From Gammaproteobacteria bacterium (GTDB lineage: Bacteria > Pseudomonadota > Gammaproteobacteria > Pseudomonadales > Halieaceae), in contig JAPUKZ010000211.1 of assembly GCA_027295405.1 (NCBI GenBank), positions 1 through 40,274 of the forward strand: a stretch of 40,274 nucleotides of DNA, written 5' to 3'. Below the pieces are notes generated by a model that saw nothing but the letters and a program-made list of their open reading frames with translations, was not told where the DNA came from and searched no databases. Position 1 is the first letter of the stretch, and each line of letters opens with the position of its first letter. Positions 8,231-18,700 of this stretch are shown here, in pieces. The translations under genes were made by a program, and so were the position numbers.

Positions 8231-8335
8231 AGAGCCTCAGCTGCTCGCCCACGCGTCTAGAGAGTCTCGGCTGTGCCCACGTGTCTAGAGAGCATCAGCC
8301 GCCCACGCGTATAGAGAGCCTCACTCGCCCACGCG
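8226..8335. repeat. Four degenerate tandem units (26, 26, 28, 30 nt) filling the glutaredoxin/usp convergent spacer
   Basis: On the - strand: CGCGTGGGCGAGTGAGGCTCTCTATA / CGCGTGGGCGGCTGATGCTCTCTAGA / CACGTGGGCACAGCCGAGACTCTCTAGA / CGCGTGGGCGAGCAGCTGAGGCTCTCTAGT. The first unit contains the usp stop. Confidence 0.9.
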
Positions 8336-8755
8336 GACTGCCAGTACATCGCAATTGGCTCCGTGCAACACCCCGTTGGCCGTTGAACCCATCAACAGAG
8401 CCAGCCCGTAGCGGCCGTGACTTCCCACCACAATCAGGTCGGAACTCAGTTCCTCGGCCATGGCATGGATTTCCACCTCGGGCCGCCCCAACACAATGTG
8501 CTGTTGCGCCGGGGGAACGGAATGGCTTTCGCCGAAGCGGGTCAGCTGTTGTTGGGCCTGTTGCTGTATCTCCTCCTGGATGCCGGAGAAGTCCATGGGT
8601 ATATCACCCCCATAGGCAAAACTCAGTGGCTCGATGACGTGGATAATATGCAGTGTTGCCGCAAAGGCTTCGGCCAGCTCGCTGGCCCTTTTTGCAACCT
8701 GCTCGGATTCTTCACTCAGGTCGATCGCCAACAGTAAAGTACTATATGCGCCCAC
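8321..8755 (-). CDS. Universal stress protein, UspA family
   Basis: STLLLAIDLSEESEQVAKRA..., GSHGRYGLALLMGSTANGVL nucleotide-binding motif. Confidence 0.92.
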   Translation of the reverse strand: MGAYSTLLLAIDLSEESEQVAKRASELAEAFAATLHIIHVIEPLSFAYGGDIPMDFSGIQEEIQQQAQQQLTRFGESHSVPPAQQHIVLGRPEVEIHAMAEELSSDLIVVGSHGRYGLALLMGSTANGVLHGANCDVLAVRVGE

Positions 8756-8861
8756 GGCTTGCTCCTGATGTTTGCGGCTTTCTCAATATATAACATAGTA
8801 TAGACGGTGCAAATGCTGTGCTGAATCAAAGCCAGCACCTTTAGTTCATTCTGGAGCCCCT

Positions 8862-9290
8862 GTGACTTATTTATTGATCGCGCTGGTCGTCATGGTGGCG
8901 CTATCACCCCTGATCAGCATGATGCCCAGTCGCCGCCAGCGTCAGATTGCCGATCTGCGGCAAAGGGCCGCCAACTGTGGCATCAGGGTGCAGTTGCGTG
9001 AATTACCCAATGCGGCAAAGAGCGGTGATTTGCGGCCTTTCTACGGACGGCATCGGCAGCGCGGCGATCACAAGATCGCCGTTAATGCGGTTTATCAACG
9101 CCATGGAGAAGGCTGGCAGAGCAGCGCGGGTGCTCCCTCAGCCAATCTGATGGCATTGCTGGCGCAACTGCCCCCGGGTGTCAGCCACGTCTGCGAGAAT
9201 CTGCACGAGGTGGGAATATTCTGGGATGAACGGGGTCCGGAGGCTGATGTAGAGCGCATAGACGCAGCCTTGCAGCAACTTCTGCAGTGA
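8862..9290 (+). CDS. Hypothetical protein with N-terminal TM helix, upstream of topA
   Basis: GTG-start ORF of 142 aa with TM and basic stretch (MPSRRQRQIADLRQRAANCGI). Confidence 0.7.
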   Translation: MTYLLIALVVMVALSPLISMMPSRRQRQIADLRQRAANCGIRVQLRELPNAAKSGDLRPFYGRHRQRGDHKIAVNAVYQRHGEGWQSSAGAPSANLMALLAQLPPGVSHVCENLHEVGIFWDERGPEADVERIDAALQQLLQ

Positions 9291-9391
9291 GCTTGTTGCA
9301 GGAAAATTGGTAGCGGCTATGTGTTTTTTCTTGACCCTCGGCAGATCAGGTCTTATATATGTCGCCTTTTGCACGAACCACTTGAGGGAAT

Positions 9392-12103
9392 ATGGGTAAA
9401 TCACTGGTCATTGTCGAGTCGCCGGCCAAGGCGAAGACTATCAACAAATATCTGGGTTCAGATTATGTTGTGAAGTCCAGCGTGGGTCATATTCGCGATT
9501 TACCCACCGCCGGTAGTGGCAAGAACAGCGCAGACCCCAAGGAGCGTGCCCGGCAGGCGGCCAAGACCCGCAAAATGTCGCCCAAGCAGAAAGCCACACA
9601 CAAGAAAAAGAAAGCGCGCGAGCAGCTGATCAAGCGCATGGGCATAGACCCGGACCAGGGCTGGAAGGCGCAGTACGAGATCCTGCCCGGCAAGGAAAAA
9701 GTGGTCAGCGAACTGCAGAGGCTGGCCAAGGACGCCGATGACATCTACCTGGCCACTGACCTGGACCGGGAGGGAGAGGCCATCGCCTGGCACTTGCAGG
9801 AGGCAATAGGCAGCGATAACAAGCGCTATCACCGGGTGGTGTTCAACGAGATCACGAAAAAAGCCATCCAGGAGGCGTTCAAAACACCCGGGGCCCTGGA
9901 TACCAACCGCGTCAACGCCCAGCAGGCTCGCCGCTTCCTGGACCGCATCGTGGGTTATATGGTGTCACCCCTGCTGTGGGCCAAGGTAGCTCGCGGTTTG
10001 TCGGCGGGGCGGGTGCAGTCGGTGGCGGTGCGCCTGATTGTCGAGCGCGAGCGCGAAATTCACGCTTTCATACCGGAGGAATTCTGGGAAATTCACGCCG
10101 AACTGGAGGACACAGGCGAGCACCGGGTGCGCTTCCAGGTACGCAAACACCGGGGTGAGAACTTCCGCCCCACTAACGAGGAAAGCACCTCGGCGGCGGT
10201 CGCCGAGTTGCAGGAGCTGCCTTATGTTGTCAGCCAGCGCGAGGACAAGCCAACCCGCTCCAGGCCATCGGCGCCCTTTATTACCTCGACCTTGCAGCAG
10301 GCTGCCAGTACCCGCCTGGGTTTCAGTGTCAAGAAGACCATGATGATGTCACAGCGTCTGTACGAGGCGGGCTATATCACCTACATGCGCACCGATTCCA
10401 CCAACCTGAGTGCGGAAGCGGTGCAGGCCTGTCGCGACTATATTCAGAACAACTTTGCCGGCCGCTACCTGCCGGAGTCCGCCAACATCTACAGTTCCAA
10501 GGACGGCGCCCAGGAGGCGCACGAGGCGATCCGTCCCACGGATGTCAATGTCCAGCAACAAAACCTCGCCGGCATGGAGCGGGATGCCGAACGCTTGTAC
10601 GAATTGGTCTGGCGACAATTTGTTGCCTGCCAGATGACCCCGGCGGAGTATCTGGCCAGCACGGTTACCGTGGCTGCCGGCGACTACGAACTGAACGCCA
10701 AGGGCCGGATTATCAAGTTTGATGGCTACACCCGGGTCCATGCACCCGCCGGCAAACGCAGTGAGGAAGTGCTGTTACCCGATATCAAGCCGGGAGACAG
10801 CCTGAACCTGCAGGAACTGGATCCCCGCCAGCACTTCACCAAACCCGCTCCGCGCTATGGTGAGGCCAGCCTGGTGCGGGAACTGGAAAAACGGGGCATT
10901 GGTCGTCCATCGACTTACGCCTCGATTATTTCGACGATCCAGGACCGCGGTTATGTGCGGCTCGAAAACAAGCGCTTCTACGCCGAGAAAATGGGCGCTA
11001 TCGTCACCGAACGCTTGCAGGAGAGCTTCACCGAGTTGCTGGACTACGGTTTTACTGCCGGCATGGAAAAACACCTGGATGAGATTGCCGAGGGCAATCT
11101 GGACTGGCGCGACTTGCTGGACGAGTTTTACCGAGATTTCTCCCAGCAGATCCAGACTGCTGAACAGTTGGAAGGCGGGATGCGTCCCAACGAACCGACC
11201 ATGACCGATATCCCCTGTGCTACCTGTGAACGCCCCATGCAGATTCGCACGGCCAGTACCGGCGTATTCCTTGGTTGCTCAGGCTACGCGCTGCCGCCCA
11301 AAGAGCGCTGCAAATCTACCCTGAACCTGATTCCCGGTGATGAAGCGGTGAGTGAAGACGCGGATGAGGAAGCCGAATCACGGCAACTGCGCACCCGGCA
11401 TCGCTGCAAGCAGTGCAATACGGCCATGGACAGTTACCTGATTGACGAGAAGCGCAAACTCCATGTCTGTGGCAACAATCCGGATTGTACCGGCTTCGAG
11501 GTAGAGCACGGCGCCTTCAAGATCAAGGGTTACGACGGGCCGGTTATTGAGTGCGACAAGTGTGGCGCCGACATGCAGCTCAAGACCGGGCGCTTCGGCA
11601 AGTACTTTGGTTGCAGCAGCGAGACCTGCAAGAATACCCGTAAACTGTTGCGCAGTGGGGAAGCGGCACCGCCGAAGATGGCTCCGGTGCCGATGCCGGA
11701 ACTGGAATGCCAGAAGGTGGAAGACACTTATATTTTGCGGGACGGCGCAGCGGGTCTGTTCCTGGCCGCCAGCCAGTTTCCCCGCAAGCGGGAAACCCGG
11801 GCGCCGTTCGTGGATGAAATTCTACCGCACCAGGATGAGATCGACCCCAAATACAGCTTCCTGTTTTCGGCACCGATCAGCGACGATAACGGCCACCGCA
11901 CCCAGATTCGCTACAGCCGCAAGACCAGGGAGCAGTACCTGATGACCGAGGTCGATGGCAAGGCGACGGGTTGGCGCGCCTATTACAGCAATGGCAAATG
12001 GGATGAGAAGGCCACGCCGAAGAAGAAGCCGGCCCGCAAGGGCAGTGCCAGGAAAACCGCCAATTCCGGGGCTAGAGTTAATAGCCGGTCGTTGTTAGAA
12101 TGA
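9392..12103 (+). CDS. topA: DNA topoisomerase I
   Basis: [21 protein letters not shown]..., active-site region [15 protein letters not shown]-terminal CxxC zinc ribbons. Confidence 0.98.
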   Translation: MGKSLVIVESPAKAKTINKYLGSDYVVKSSVGHIRDLPTAGSGKNSADPKERARQAAKTRKMSPKQKATHKKKKAREQLIKRMGIDPDQGWKAQYEILPGKEKVVSELQRLAKDADDIYLATDLDREGEAIAWHLQEAIGSDNKRYHRVVFNEITKKAIQEAFKTPGALDTNRVNAQQARRFLDRIVGYMVSPLLWAKVARGLSAGRVQSVAVRLIVEREREIHAFIPEEFWEIHAELEDTGEHRVRFQVRKHRGENFRPTNEESTSAAVAELQELPYVVSQREDKPTRSRPSAPFITSTLQQAASTRLGFSVKKTMMMSQRLYEAGYITYMRTDSTNLSAEAVQACRDYIQNNFAGRYLPESANIYSSKDGAQEAHEAIRPTDVNVQQQNLAGMERDAERLYELVWRQFVACQMTPAEYLASTVTVAAGDYELNAKGRIIKFDGYTRVHAPAGKRSEEVLLPDIKPGDSLNLQELDPRQHFTKPAPRYGEASLVRELEKRGIGRPSTYASIISTIQDRGYVRLENKRFYAEKMGAIVTERLQESFTELLDYGFTAGMEKHLDEIAEGNLDWRDLLDEFYRDFSQQIQTAEQLEGGMRPNEPTMTDIPCATCERPMQIRTASTGVFLGCSGYALPPKERCKSTLNLIPGDEAVSEDADEEAESRQLRTRHRCKQCNTAMDSYLIDEKRKLHVCGNNPDCTGFEVEHGAFKIKGYDGPVIECDKCGADMQLKTGRFGKYFGCSSETCKNTRKLLRSGEAAPPKMAPVPMPELECQKVEDTYILRDGAAGLFLAASQFPRKRETRAPFVDEILPHQDEIDPKYSFLFSAPISDDNGHRTQIRYSRKTREQYLMTEVDGKATGWRAYYSNGKWDEKATPKKKPARKGSARKTANSGARVNSRSLLE

Positions 12104-12134
12104 GACCCTTACACCGACTATTTTGAGGTCTAGT

Positions 12135-12386
12135 GTGGCATCAGCCTTTTTAGAAATCGTTGAACTGGCCAACGGCGACATCGTTTTGCAGCGCGCTGAA
12201 GACGAAGGCGAGCCGCTGGTAGTCATCCGATTCTCGGAAGAATCCCGTGTCTACTTATTTGATGCCACCCTGGAGGTGGCGCGGGTCATGATTCAGGCTG
12301 GCATGCAAGCCGCCGCGTCCATGGCGGAGCAGGGTGAGTTGGAACTGGAGCAGTACGAGGACGGGCAGTCGCGGATACTGCACTAG
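12135..12386 (+). CDS. Conserved hypothetical small acidic protein between topA and lexA
   Basis: ASAFLEIVELANGDIVLQRAEDEGEPLVVIRFSEES... GTG start chosen; the ORF track opens at TTG 12123. Confidence 0.7.
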   Translation: MASAFLEIVELANGDIVLQRAEDEGEPLVVIRFSEESRVYLFDATLEVARVMIQAGMQAAASMAEQGELELEQYEDGQSRILH

Positions 12387-12397
12387 TGCGCGCGCTC

Positions 12398-12481
12398 TAA
12401 CACCCACGCCGCAGCTTTTAACAACCCTGTCGCAGCTTTTAACAACCTCGCCGCAGCTTTTAACAACCCCGCCGCAGCACT
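12398..12481. repeat. Four tandem 21-nt units at the 3' end of lexA
   Basis: Forward units TAACACCCACGCCGCAGCTTT / TAACAACCCTGTCGCAGCTTT / TAACAACCTCGCCGCAGCTTT / TAACAACCCCGCCGCAGCACT. Confidence 0.95.
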
Positions 12482-13068
12482 CCCACACTCAGGCCTTCGA
12501 TGGCAAAGTCCTGATGCCGCAAATCCACTGCTATGGGTTGAAAGTCAGGATTCTCAGGTAGCAACATCAACTGGTGCTTGCTGCGCCCCTTCTGCAATCG
12601 TTTTACCGTGACCTCATCATCAATTCGGGCTACCACAATATCGCCATTGTTGGCGTTGCTGGTGCTGTGAACCGCCAGCAGATCTGAGTCAAATATCCCC
12701 ACACCGATCATGCTGTCGCCGTGCACCTGCAGGAAAAAATCTGCCGCCGGCTTGAAGAAGGAAGCGGGCAGGTCACAGTATTCTTCAATATGCTCCTCGG
12801 CCAGGATCGGGCTACCGGCGGCAACGCGCCCGACAATCGGGATACCCGGACTTTGCGGTAGCCGGATGCCACGGGAAGCACCCGGAACAATTTCGATAGC
12901 GCCCTTGCGCGCCAGTGCCTTGAGGTGTTCCTCGGCGGCATTGGCGGATTTGAAACCTAATTGCCGGGCGATGTCCGCGCGGGTGGGGGGATAGCCGGTT
13001 TCATCGATATGCGTGCGAATCAGCTCCAGTACCTGCTGTTGTCGCTGGGTCAGTCTTTCCATGATCAC
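12460..13068 (-). CDS. lexA: SOS repressor LexA
   Basis: [54 protein letters not shown]; Ala-Gly cleavage site [15 protein letters not shown] and VKRL catalytic regions. Confidence 0.98.
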   Translation of the reverse strand: MIMERLTQRQQQVLELIRTHIDETGYPPTRADIARQLGFKSANAAEEHLKALARKGAIEIVPGASRGIRLPQSPGIPIVGRVAAGSPILAEEHIEEYCDLPASFFKPAADFFLQVHGDSMIGVGIFDSDLLAVHSTSNANNGDIVVARIDDEVTVKRLQKGRSKHQLMLLPENPDFQPIAVDLRHQDFAIEGLSVGVLRRGC

Positions 13069-13085
13069 GGCGCTCCGTCACGCAG

Positions 13086-13101
13086 CTGATTATTTATACA
13101 G
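13086..13101. promoter_or_regulatory. Putative second LexA (SOS) box, CTGATTATTTATACAG
   Basis: One mismatch to CTGT-N8-ACAG, 19 bp from the other box, upstream of lexA. Confidence 0.75.
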
Positions 13102-13104
13102 TAG

Positions 13105-13120
13105 CTGTGATTATATACAG
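13105..13120. promoter_or_regulatory. LexA (SOS) box CTGTGATTATATACAG
   Basis: Exact CTGT-N8-ACAG match upstream of lexA. Confidence 0.9.
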
Positions 13121-13244
13121 GCTGGATAGTTGTACAAGCTGAATTTCTGCCGTCTTTGCAAGCGCATGCGCGCCGGGACCGGGCCGGGGAGTGCCTGTGC
13201 GGGCTACGGGTCGCTGGTGGAGAGGGCCGGTATCGGTTGGCGCG

Positions 13245-13562
13245 TTAGTATTCTTCCACGCCGATCATAAACTCCGGCTCAATATCGCTGAGCGGGCCTG
13301 ACCAGTCTTCGGGGTGGAAGGGCAGGTCGGGATCGTGGCTTTCCTCGCCGTCCAACTCATAGGGATTGCGCCAGTCCTCCGGCGCCTCGATGGATATCGG
13401 CTGCAGTTCCTTCCAAGAATCCAGGTCGTACTCGCTGACCTCACCGTCAATGAACTGGGTTTCCACCAACAGAGTCTTGGGATCCCACGCAACCACCTCA
13501 AACGCTGTCTTGGTCTGTAAATCCTGATACCACTGACCCACCCTGGGCCCAAGTAATTTCAT
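13245..13562 (-). CDS. Conserved hypothetical protein, acidic and Trp-rich
   Basis: MKLLGPRVGQWYQDLQTKTAFEVVAWDPKTLLVETQFIDGEVSEYDLDSW... Internal ATG chosen as start. Confidence 0.65.
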   Translation of the reverse strand: MKLLGPRVGQWYQDLQTKTAFEVVAWDPKTLLVETQFIDGEVSEYDLDSWKELQPISIEAPEDWRNPYELDGEESHDPDLPFHPEDWSGPLSDIEPEFMIGVEEY

Positions 13563-13831
13563 AGCTGTGACTCCTTCACCTAACAACGCTGTTAGCATTA
13601 AACATATCACCTTGGCGGGAGCTGTCCAATATGCGCAACGGATATAAGACCAAGCTGTTAAATATGAAATTGTTCTATGTGGATGAACTTTAGCAGAGAT
13701 ATCAAGGGCTTAATATTATTGCAGTTGCAGCAGCTCGCGGCGACACCGGTTTTTTAGCTTGCTCAGGTATTACAGCCTGGCGTATAAATGACAAAAATGT
13801 ATAAGCACTTTGAAAAAAGCGAGATTGTGAC

Positions 13832-14575
13832 TTGAGCAGCACTGCCGTCATCGGTGGCACCGGCTTGAATCAGCTGGCGGGTCTTGAGCTGATTCGTGCG
13901 CACTCCCCGGAGACACCTTTTGGCGAGCCCTCGGCGCCGGTACAGGAGGGGCGTTTAGCCGGCAACAGCGTATTTTTCCTACCCCGGCACGGGACGCGGC
14001 ACCATCTGCCCCCGCACAAAATCAATTATCGGGCCAACCTCTGGGCGTTGCGGGAATTGGGGGTTGAGCGGGTGGTTGCAGTCAATGCGGTCGGTGGGAT
14101 ACATGCCGCACTCGGCCCTGGTGCTTTGGTGGTACCCGACCAGATCATCGACTACACCTGGGGTCGTGAGCAGTCCCTTTACGATGGCAGCGGCGCGGCG
14201 CTTGACCACATAGATTTCACCCGACCTTACACTGCCGGCCTGCGTGCAAAACTGCTGCAGGCCGCCGCCAGCTGCAACATCCCCTGCGCCGACGGCGCTA
14301 CCTATGGTGCCACCCAGGGTCCGCGGTTGGAAACCGCTGCCGAAGTACAGCGTCTGCTACGGGATGGTTGTGACCTGGTGGGTATGACCGGGATGCCGGA
14401 AGCGGCATTGGCGGTGGAGCTGGGCCTGGCCTACGCCGCCATTTGTCTGGTGGTCAACACGGCGGCGGGTTTGAGCGACGAGCCCATCACGCAGCAGGGG
14501 ATGGCGGTGATCCTGGAACAGAAAATCGCGACTATCGGCGAGATCCTGGCGAGGTTCCTGCAACTTCCCCCGTGA
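13832..14575 (+). CDS. S-methyl-5'-thioinosine phosphorylase (MTAP/PNP family)
   Basis: AVIGGTGLNQL, FLPRHGTRHHLPPHKINYRANLWAL, TGMPEAALAVELGLAYA motifs; location between lexA and mfd as in pseudomonads. Confidence 0.88.
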   Translation: MSSTAVIGGTGLNQLAGLELIRAHSPETPFGEPSAPVQEGRLAGNSVFFLPRHGTRHHLPPHKINYRANLWALRELGVERVVAVNAVGGIHAALGPGALVVPDQIIDYTWGREQSLYDGSGAALDHIDFTRPYTAGLRAKLLQAAASCNIPCADGATYGATQGPRLETAAEVQRLLRDGCDLVGMTGMPEAALAVELGLAYAAICLVVNTAAGLSDEPITQQGMAVILEQKIATIGEILARFLQLPP

Positions 14576-15707
14576 GTTCCTGCGCCAGGCGGACCTGCGG
14601 CTGGTAGAAGGGTTCAAATTGATAGGGCGAGACCCGCAGGATAAGTCCCAGCAGGGGATGATCCAGGTAGTGTAACTCGCCGCCGCGCATGCGCCGTTTG
14701 TACTGTACCCGAACCGCGTGCTCGAAGGGATACCAGGGCTGCTCGAGAAACTGCTCAATATCCAGCACGCCAATTCGCCGGGCGCTGATGACGATGGGTT
14801 GCAGACTATCCGCGGGATCCAGCTCAACCACTGGAACCAACTCGAGTGATTCGAGGTTCTCGGGTGGCAGCACGATAGCGTCGCTGAAACCGGCTTCCAG
14901 CTCCACCCGAAACGACCAGGGCGTCCAGCGGTACGCCTGCGGCGGCAGCGGCGGCGCGGGCATGGTCCAGGCGGGTTCAGCGCTTTCCCCCTCCGGGATG
15001 AACCCTGCCGGTGTTGCCGCAGCTTCTTCACTGCGGGTATTAAGCCAGAGGTTGGTTTCAATGTGCAGGTAGCGGGATACATATAGCATCACGCTGCCTT
15101 GCAAGGCCGGGTAATTGCCCTCGGCGATAACGCCGTCGATGACAATCGGCAGGCTGTGTTCGCGCGAGCGCATGGGTTGCAACCAGCTCTGGTGGAACAT
15201 CAGCCGCATATCGCGGCTGCGACGAATGCGCAGCGCCTCGGTGGCAAATTCAGCGGCATCCGCCGGCATCAGTACGAACGCTCTGGGTACGGTGAGACTC
15301 GTTGGATCGATGACCGGTGCGGGATCAGCAACACTCTCCGGGGTTGGCAGTGTTAACGCCACGCCAGGCGCGTCCAGCGAGCCCTGATACACTCGCCGCA
15401 GCTCGGCAACAGATTTGTCCCAGGCCAGGTCGAAGGCCGGTGTCGGCACGGTATCCTCTATGCGCTGCAGGAGAAACTCCTGCTGTAGATCGCTGTCAGT
15501 CATTCCGGCACGCAGGTGTCGCAGGTGCGGGGGATAGGACAGCTCGGGGAGGGCGGGCCAGTTCTCGGTTTCTGCGGCGGTTTCCAGATAACGGAAAATG
15601 ATGATTTCAACCTGGTACCAGGACGGTTCACGCTCGTCCTCGGCGACCCCTTGTGCCAGCGACGGCGTTACCAGTACCGCCAGCAGCAGTGCGCACAGAC
15701 TCTTCAT
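14532..15707 (-). CDS. csiV: CsiV family protein
   Basis: Signal peptide, WYQVEIIIFRYL N-terminal motif, directly downstream of mfd. Confidence 0.8.
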   Translation of the reverse strand: MKSLCALLLAVLVTPSLAQGVAEDEREPSWYQVEIIIFRYLETAAETENWPALPELSYPPHLRHLRAGMTDSDLQQEFLLQRIEDTVPTPAFDLAWDKSVAELRRVYQGSLDAPGVALTLPTPESVADPAPVIDPTSLTVPRAFVLMPADAAEFATEALRIRRSRDMRLMFHQSWLQPMRSREHSLPIVIDGVIAEGNYPALQGSVMLYVSRYLHIETNLWLNTRSEEAAATPAGFIPEGESAEPAWTMPAPPLPPQAYRWTPWSFRVELEAGFSDAIVLPPENLESLELVPVVELDPADSLQPIVISARRIGVLDIEQFLEQPWYPFEHAVRVQYKRRMRGGELHYLDHPLLGLILRVSPYQFEPFYQPQVRLAQELTGEVAGTSPGSRR

Positions 15708-18700
15708 GCGGCAACCTCGCGCGCATCCTTGCCAATCTGTTGCAATAAGTCGTTCACAAACTGGTAACGCTCCTCGAAGTCGGTGCTGTCGTGATCAAAT
15801 CGTAACCGGGTGCCATTGACCAGGCGGAACGTCTGCGGCTGGGTCTGGACCAGCTTGACCAGGGCGAGAGGATCCACCGAGGTGCTGTGGGCAAAATCAA
15901 CGCTACCGCCTTTTTCGCCCGCCTCTATTTTGTGAATTCCCAGACTGGCAGCCAGGAGTTTTGTCCGGGTAATTTTGAACAGGTTGCGAGTGGCTTCCGG
16001 CAACAGGCCAAAGCGGTCGATCATCTCCACCTGTAGGTCCCGCAAGTCCGATTCCCCGGCAGCCATTGAAATGCGCTTGTACAGTACCAGCCGGGTATTG
16101 ATGTCGGGCAGGTAGTCATCGGGAATCAGGGCAGGAATACGCAGGTTCACCTCGGTCTCACGGGCATCGCTCAGTTCCGGGTCGGGAATTTCACCGTTTT
16201 TCAGTGACTCGACGGCGCGCTCCAACATGTCCATATACAGCGTATAGCCAACGCTGTGTATCTGCCCGCTCTGGTCTTCGCCCAGTAGTTCCCCTGCACC
16301 GCGAATTTCCAGATCGTGGGTGGCCAGCAGGTAGCCCGCGCCCAGGTCCGCGGCCGCTTCGATGGCCTCCAGCCGTTTTTCCGCATCCCGGCTGATGGCG
16401 GATCGAGGCGGACAGAGCAAATAGGCGTAGGCCTGGTGATGGGAGCGACCGACACGGCCGCGCAACTGGTGCAACTGGGCCAGACCAAAGCGATCGGCCC
16501 GGTCGATAATAATGGTATTGGCGCTGGGCACGTCAATGCCGCTTTCGATGATCGTTGTGCACAGCAGGATATGGTACTGCTGGTGATAAAAAGATGACAT
16601 CACCTGCTCCAGTTGTCGCTCCCGCATCTGGCCGTGGGCAATACCGATTCGCAACTCCGGCACCAACTCTTGCAGCTTGCGCGCCACCTCCTCAATATTC
16701 TTGACTTCATTGTGCAGGTAGTAGACCTGGCCACCACGCAGGGTCTCGCGCAGCAACGCTTCCTTTATCAGGCCAATATTGTGCTCTCTGACGAAGGTCT
16801 TGATGGACAAGCGCCGTGCCGGCGGCGTGGCGATGATGGACAGGTCGCGCAGCCCGCCCAGCGCCATATTCAGCGTGCGGGGGATCGGTGTGGCAGTGAG
16901 GGTGAGTATATCCACCTCCGCTCGCAGTGACTTGATCTTGTCTTTTTGCTTCACCCCGAAGCGGTGTTCTTCATCGATGATCAGCAGCCCCAGGTCGTCG
17001 TACTTGATGTCGCCTTGCAGCAGTTTGTGGGTGCCGATCAGGATATCTACCTTGCCCTCCTTCACCCGCCTGGCGATATCTGCCTGCTCGGCGGCGGAGC
17101 GAAAGCGGGAGATCACTTCCACCTGTACCGGCCAGTCCGCGAAGCGGTCGCTGAAGGAGGTGAAGTGCTGCTGGGCCAGCAGTGTAGTGGGTACCAGTAC
17201 CGCCACCTGGCGAGCGTTTTGCACCGCCACAAAGGCCGCCCGCATGGCGACCTCGGTCTTGCCAAAGCCAACGTCGCCACAAATCAGCCGGTCCATGACT
17301 TTCTCCTCGCACATGTCGGCGAGTACCGATTTGATGGCGTCGGTCTGGTCCGGGGTTTCCTCGAACGGGAACCCGGCACTGAATTTTTCGTAAGCCTCGA
17401 TCTCGAGCTCGAAGCGGAAGCCCTTGCGGGCCTCGCGCCGCGCGTAAACCTCGAGTAGCTCGGCGGCAACATCGTTGACTTTTTCCGCAGCTTTGCGCCT
17501 GGCCTTTTGCCACTGTTCACTGCCGAGCTTGTGCAAGGGCGCCAGCTCGGGATCACTGCCGGTGTAGCGACTGATCAAGTGCAGGGAGGCCACTGGCACA
17601 TACAGTTTGGCCTCCTCCGCGTATTGCACGGCGATGAACTCGGTCAGCTGTTCGTCAACGTCCAGGGCTTGCAGACCCAGGTAGCGCCCGACCCCGTGAT
17701 TCAGGTGCACAACCGGAACCCCCGGGCGCAGTTCATTGATGTTCTTATAGGCGTTGGCCGCAGCTGCGGCACCGGCCTCGGCGCTATTGCGACGCCGCCG
17801 CTGGGCGACCCGGTTGCCGAATAATTGCGACTCACATACCAGGGTGGCCTGTTCCGCACCCGCATACAGGCCCCTGTCCATGGGGGCCGTGGTGATACCA
17901 AAGCGATGTCCGGCGCGCAAAAAATCGTCCCAGCCGTCACAGGGCACCGGCGCGAGTGCTGCGGTTTGCAGTAGCTCCAGCAGGATTTCCCTGCGCCCGG
18001 CGGATTCGGCGCACAGCAGAACCGGCGCCGAGTGCCCGGCCAGGAACCGGGCCAGGCAGTCCGCGGGCGATTGGTTGGAATCCGCGGGTGTCAGGTCCGG
18101 CGGCGGCTTGATGTCGAGTCGGTAATGGGTGGGGGCGTCGGGATCCAGTCGCAGCTCCAACAACGGCCTGGTGCCGAGTTGCTGGTACAGCTCTTCCACC
18201 GGGGTGAAGCAGCGGCCAGGTGGCAGCAGGGGACGGCGCGGGTCTATTCCGTATTCCTCGAAGCGGTTCTGGATTTCCTTCCAGAATTGTTGGGCTGCAC
18301 GGTGGTGTTTGCCGATAGCGACTACCGTACAAGTCGCTGGGAGATAGTCAAACAGGGTGCTGCAATGATCGAAAAACAGGGGCAGGTAATATTCGCTGCC
18401 CCCGGGCAATCGACCCGCATTCACCTCGGTGTACATGGGGCAGGCGTCGTGATCCACCTCAAAAGCTTCATGCCAGTTGGACTGGAAACGCAGCAGGGCG
18501 GCCCGATCGAGAGGGAACTCGCGGGCGGGCAGCAGCCTGATCGACTCGACCCGCTCAATGGTGCGCTGGCTCTCTGGATTAAAGGTGCGCAGGGTTTCCA
18601 CCTCATCATCGAGCAGGTCGATACGGTAGGGCAGGGAGCTACCCATGGGGAAAATGTCAAACAGGGAGCCGCGCAGGGCGAACTCGCCGTGCTCAAAAAC

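Noticed and set aside
8226-8335. CRISPR-like array in the glutaredoxin/usp spacer
   Set aside because: Units are contiguous with no unique spacers and no cas genes are nearby; it is a degenerate tandem repeat. The same reasoning applies to 12398-12481.
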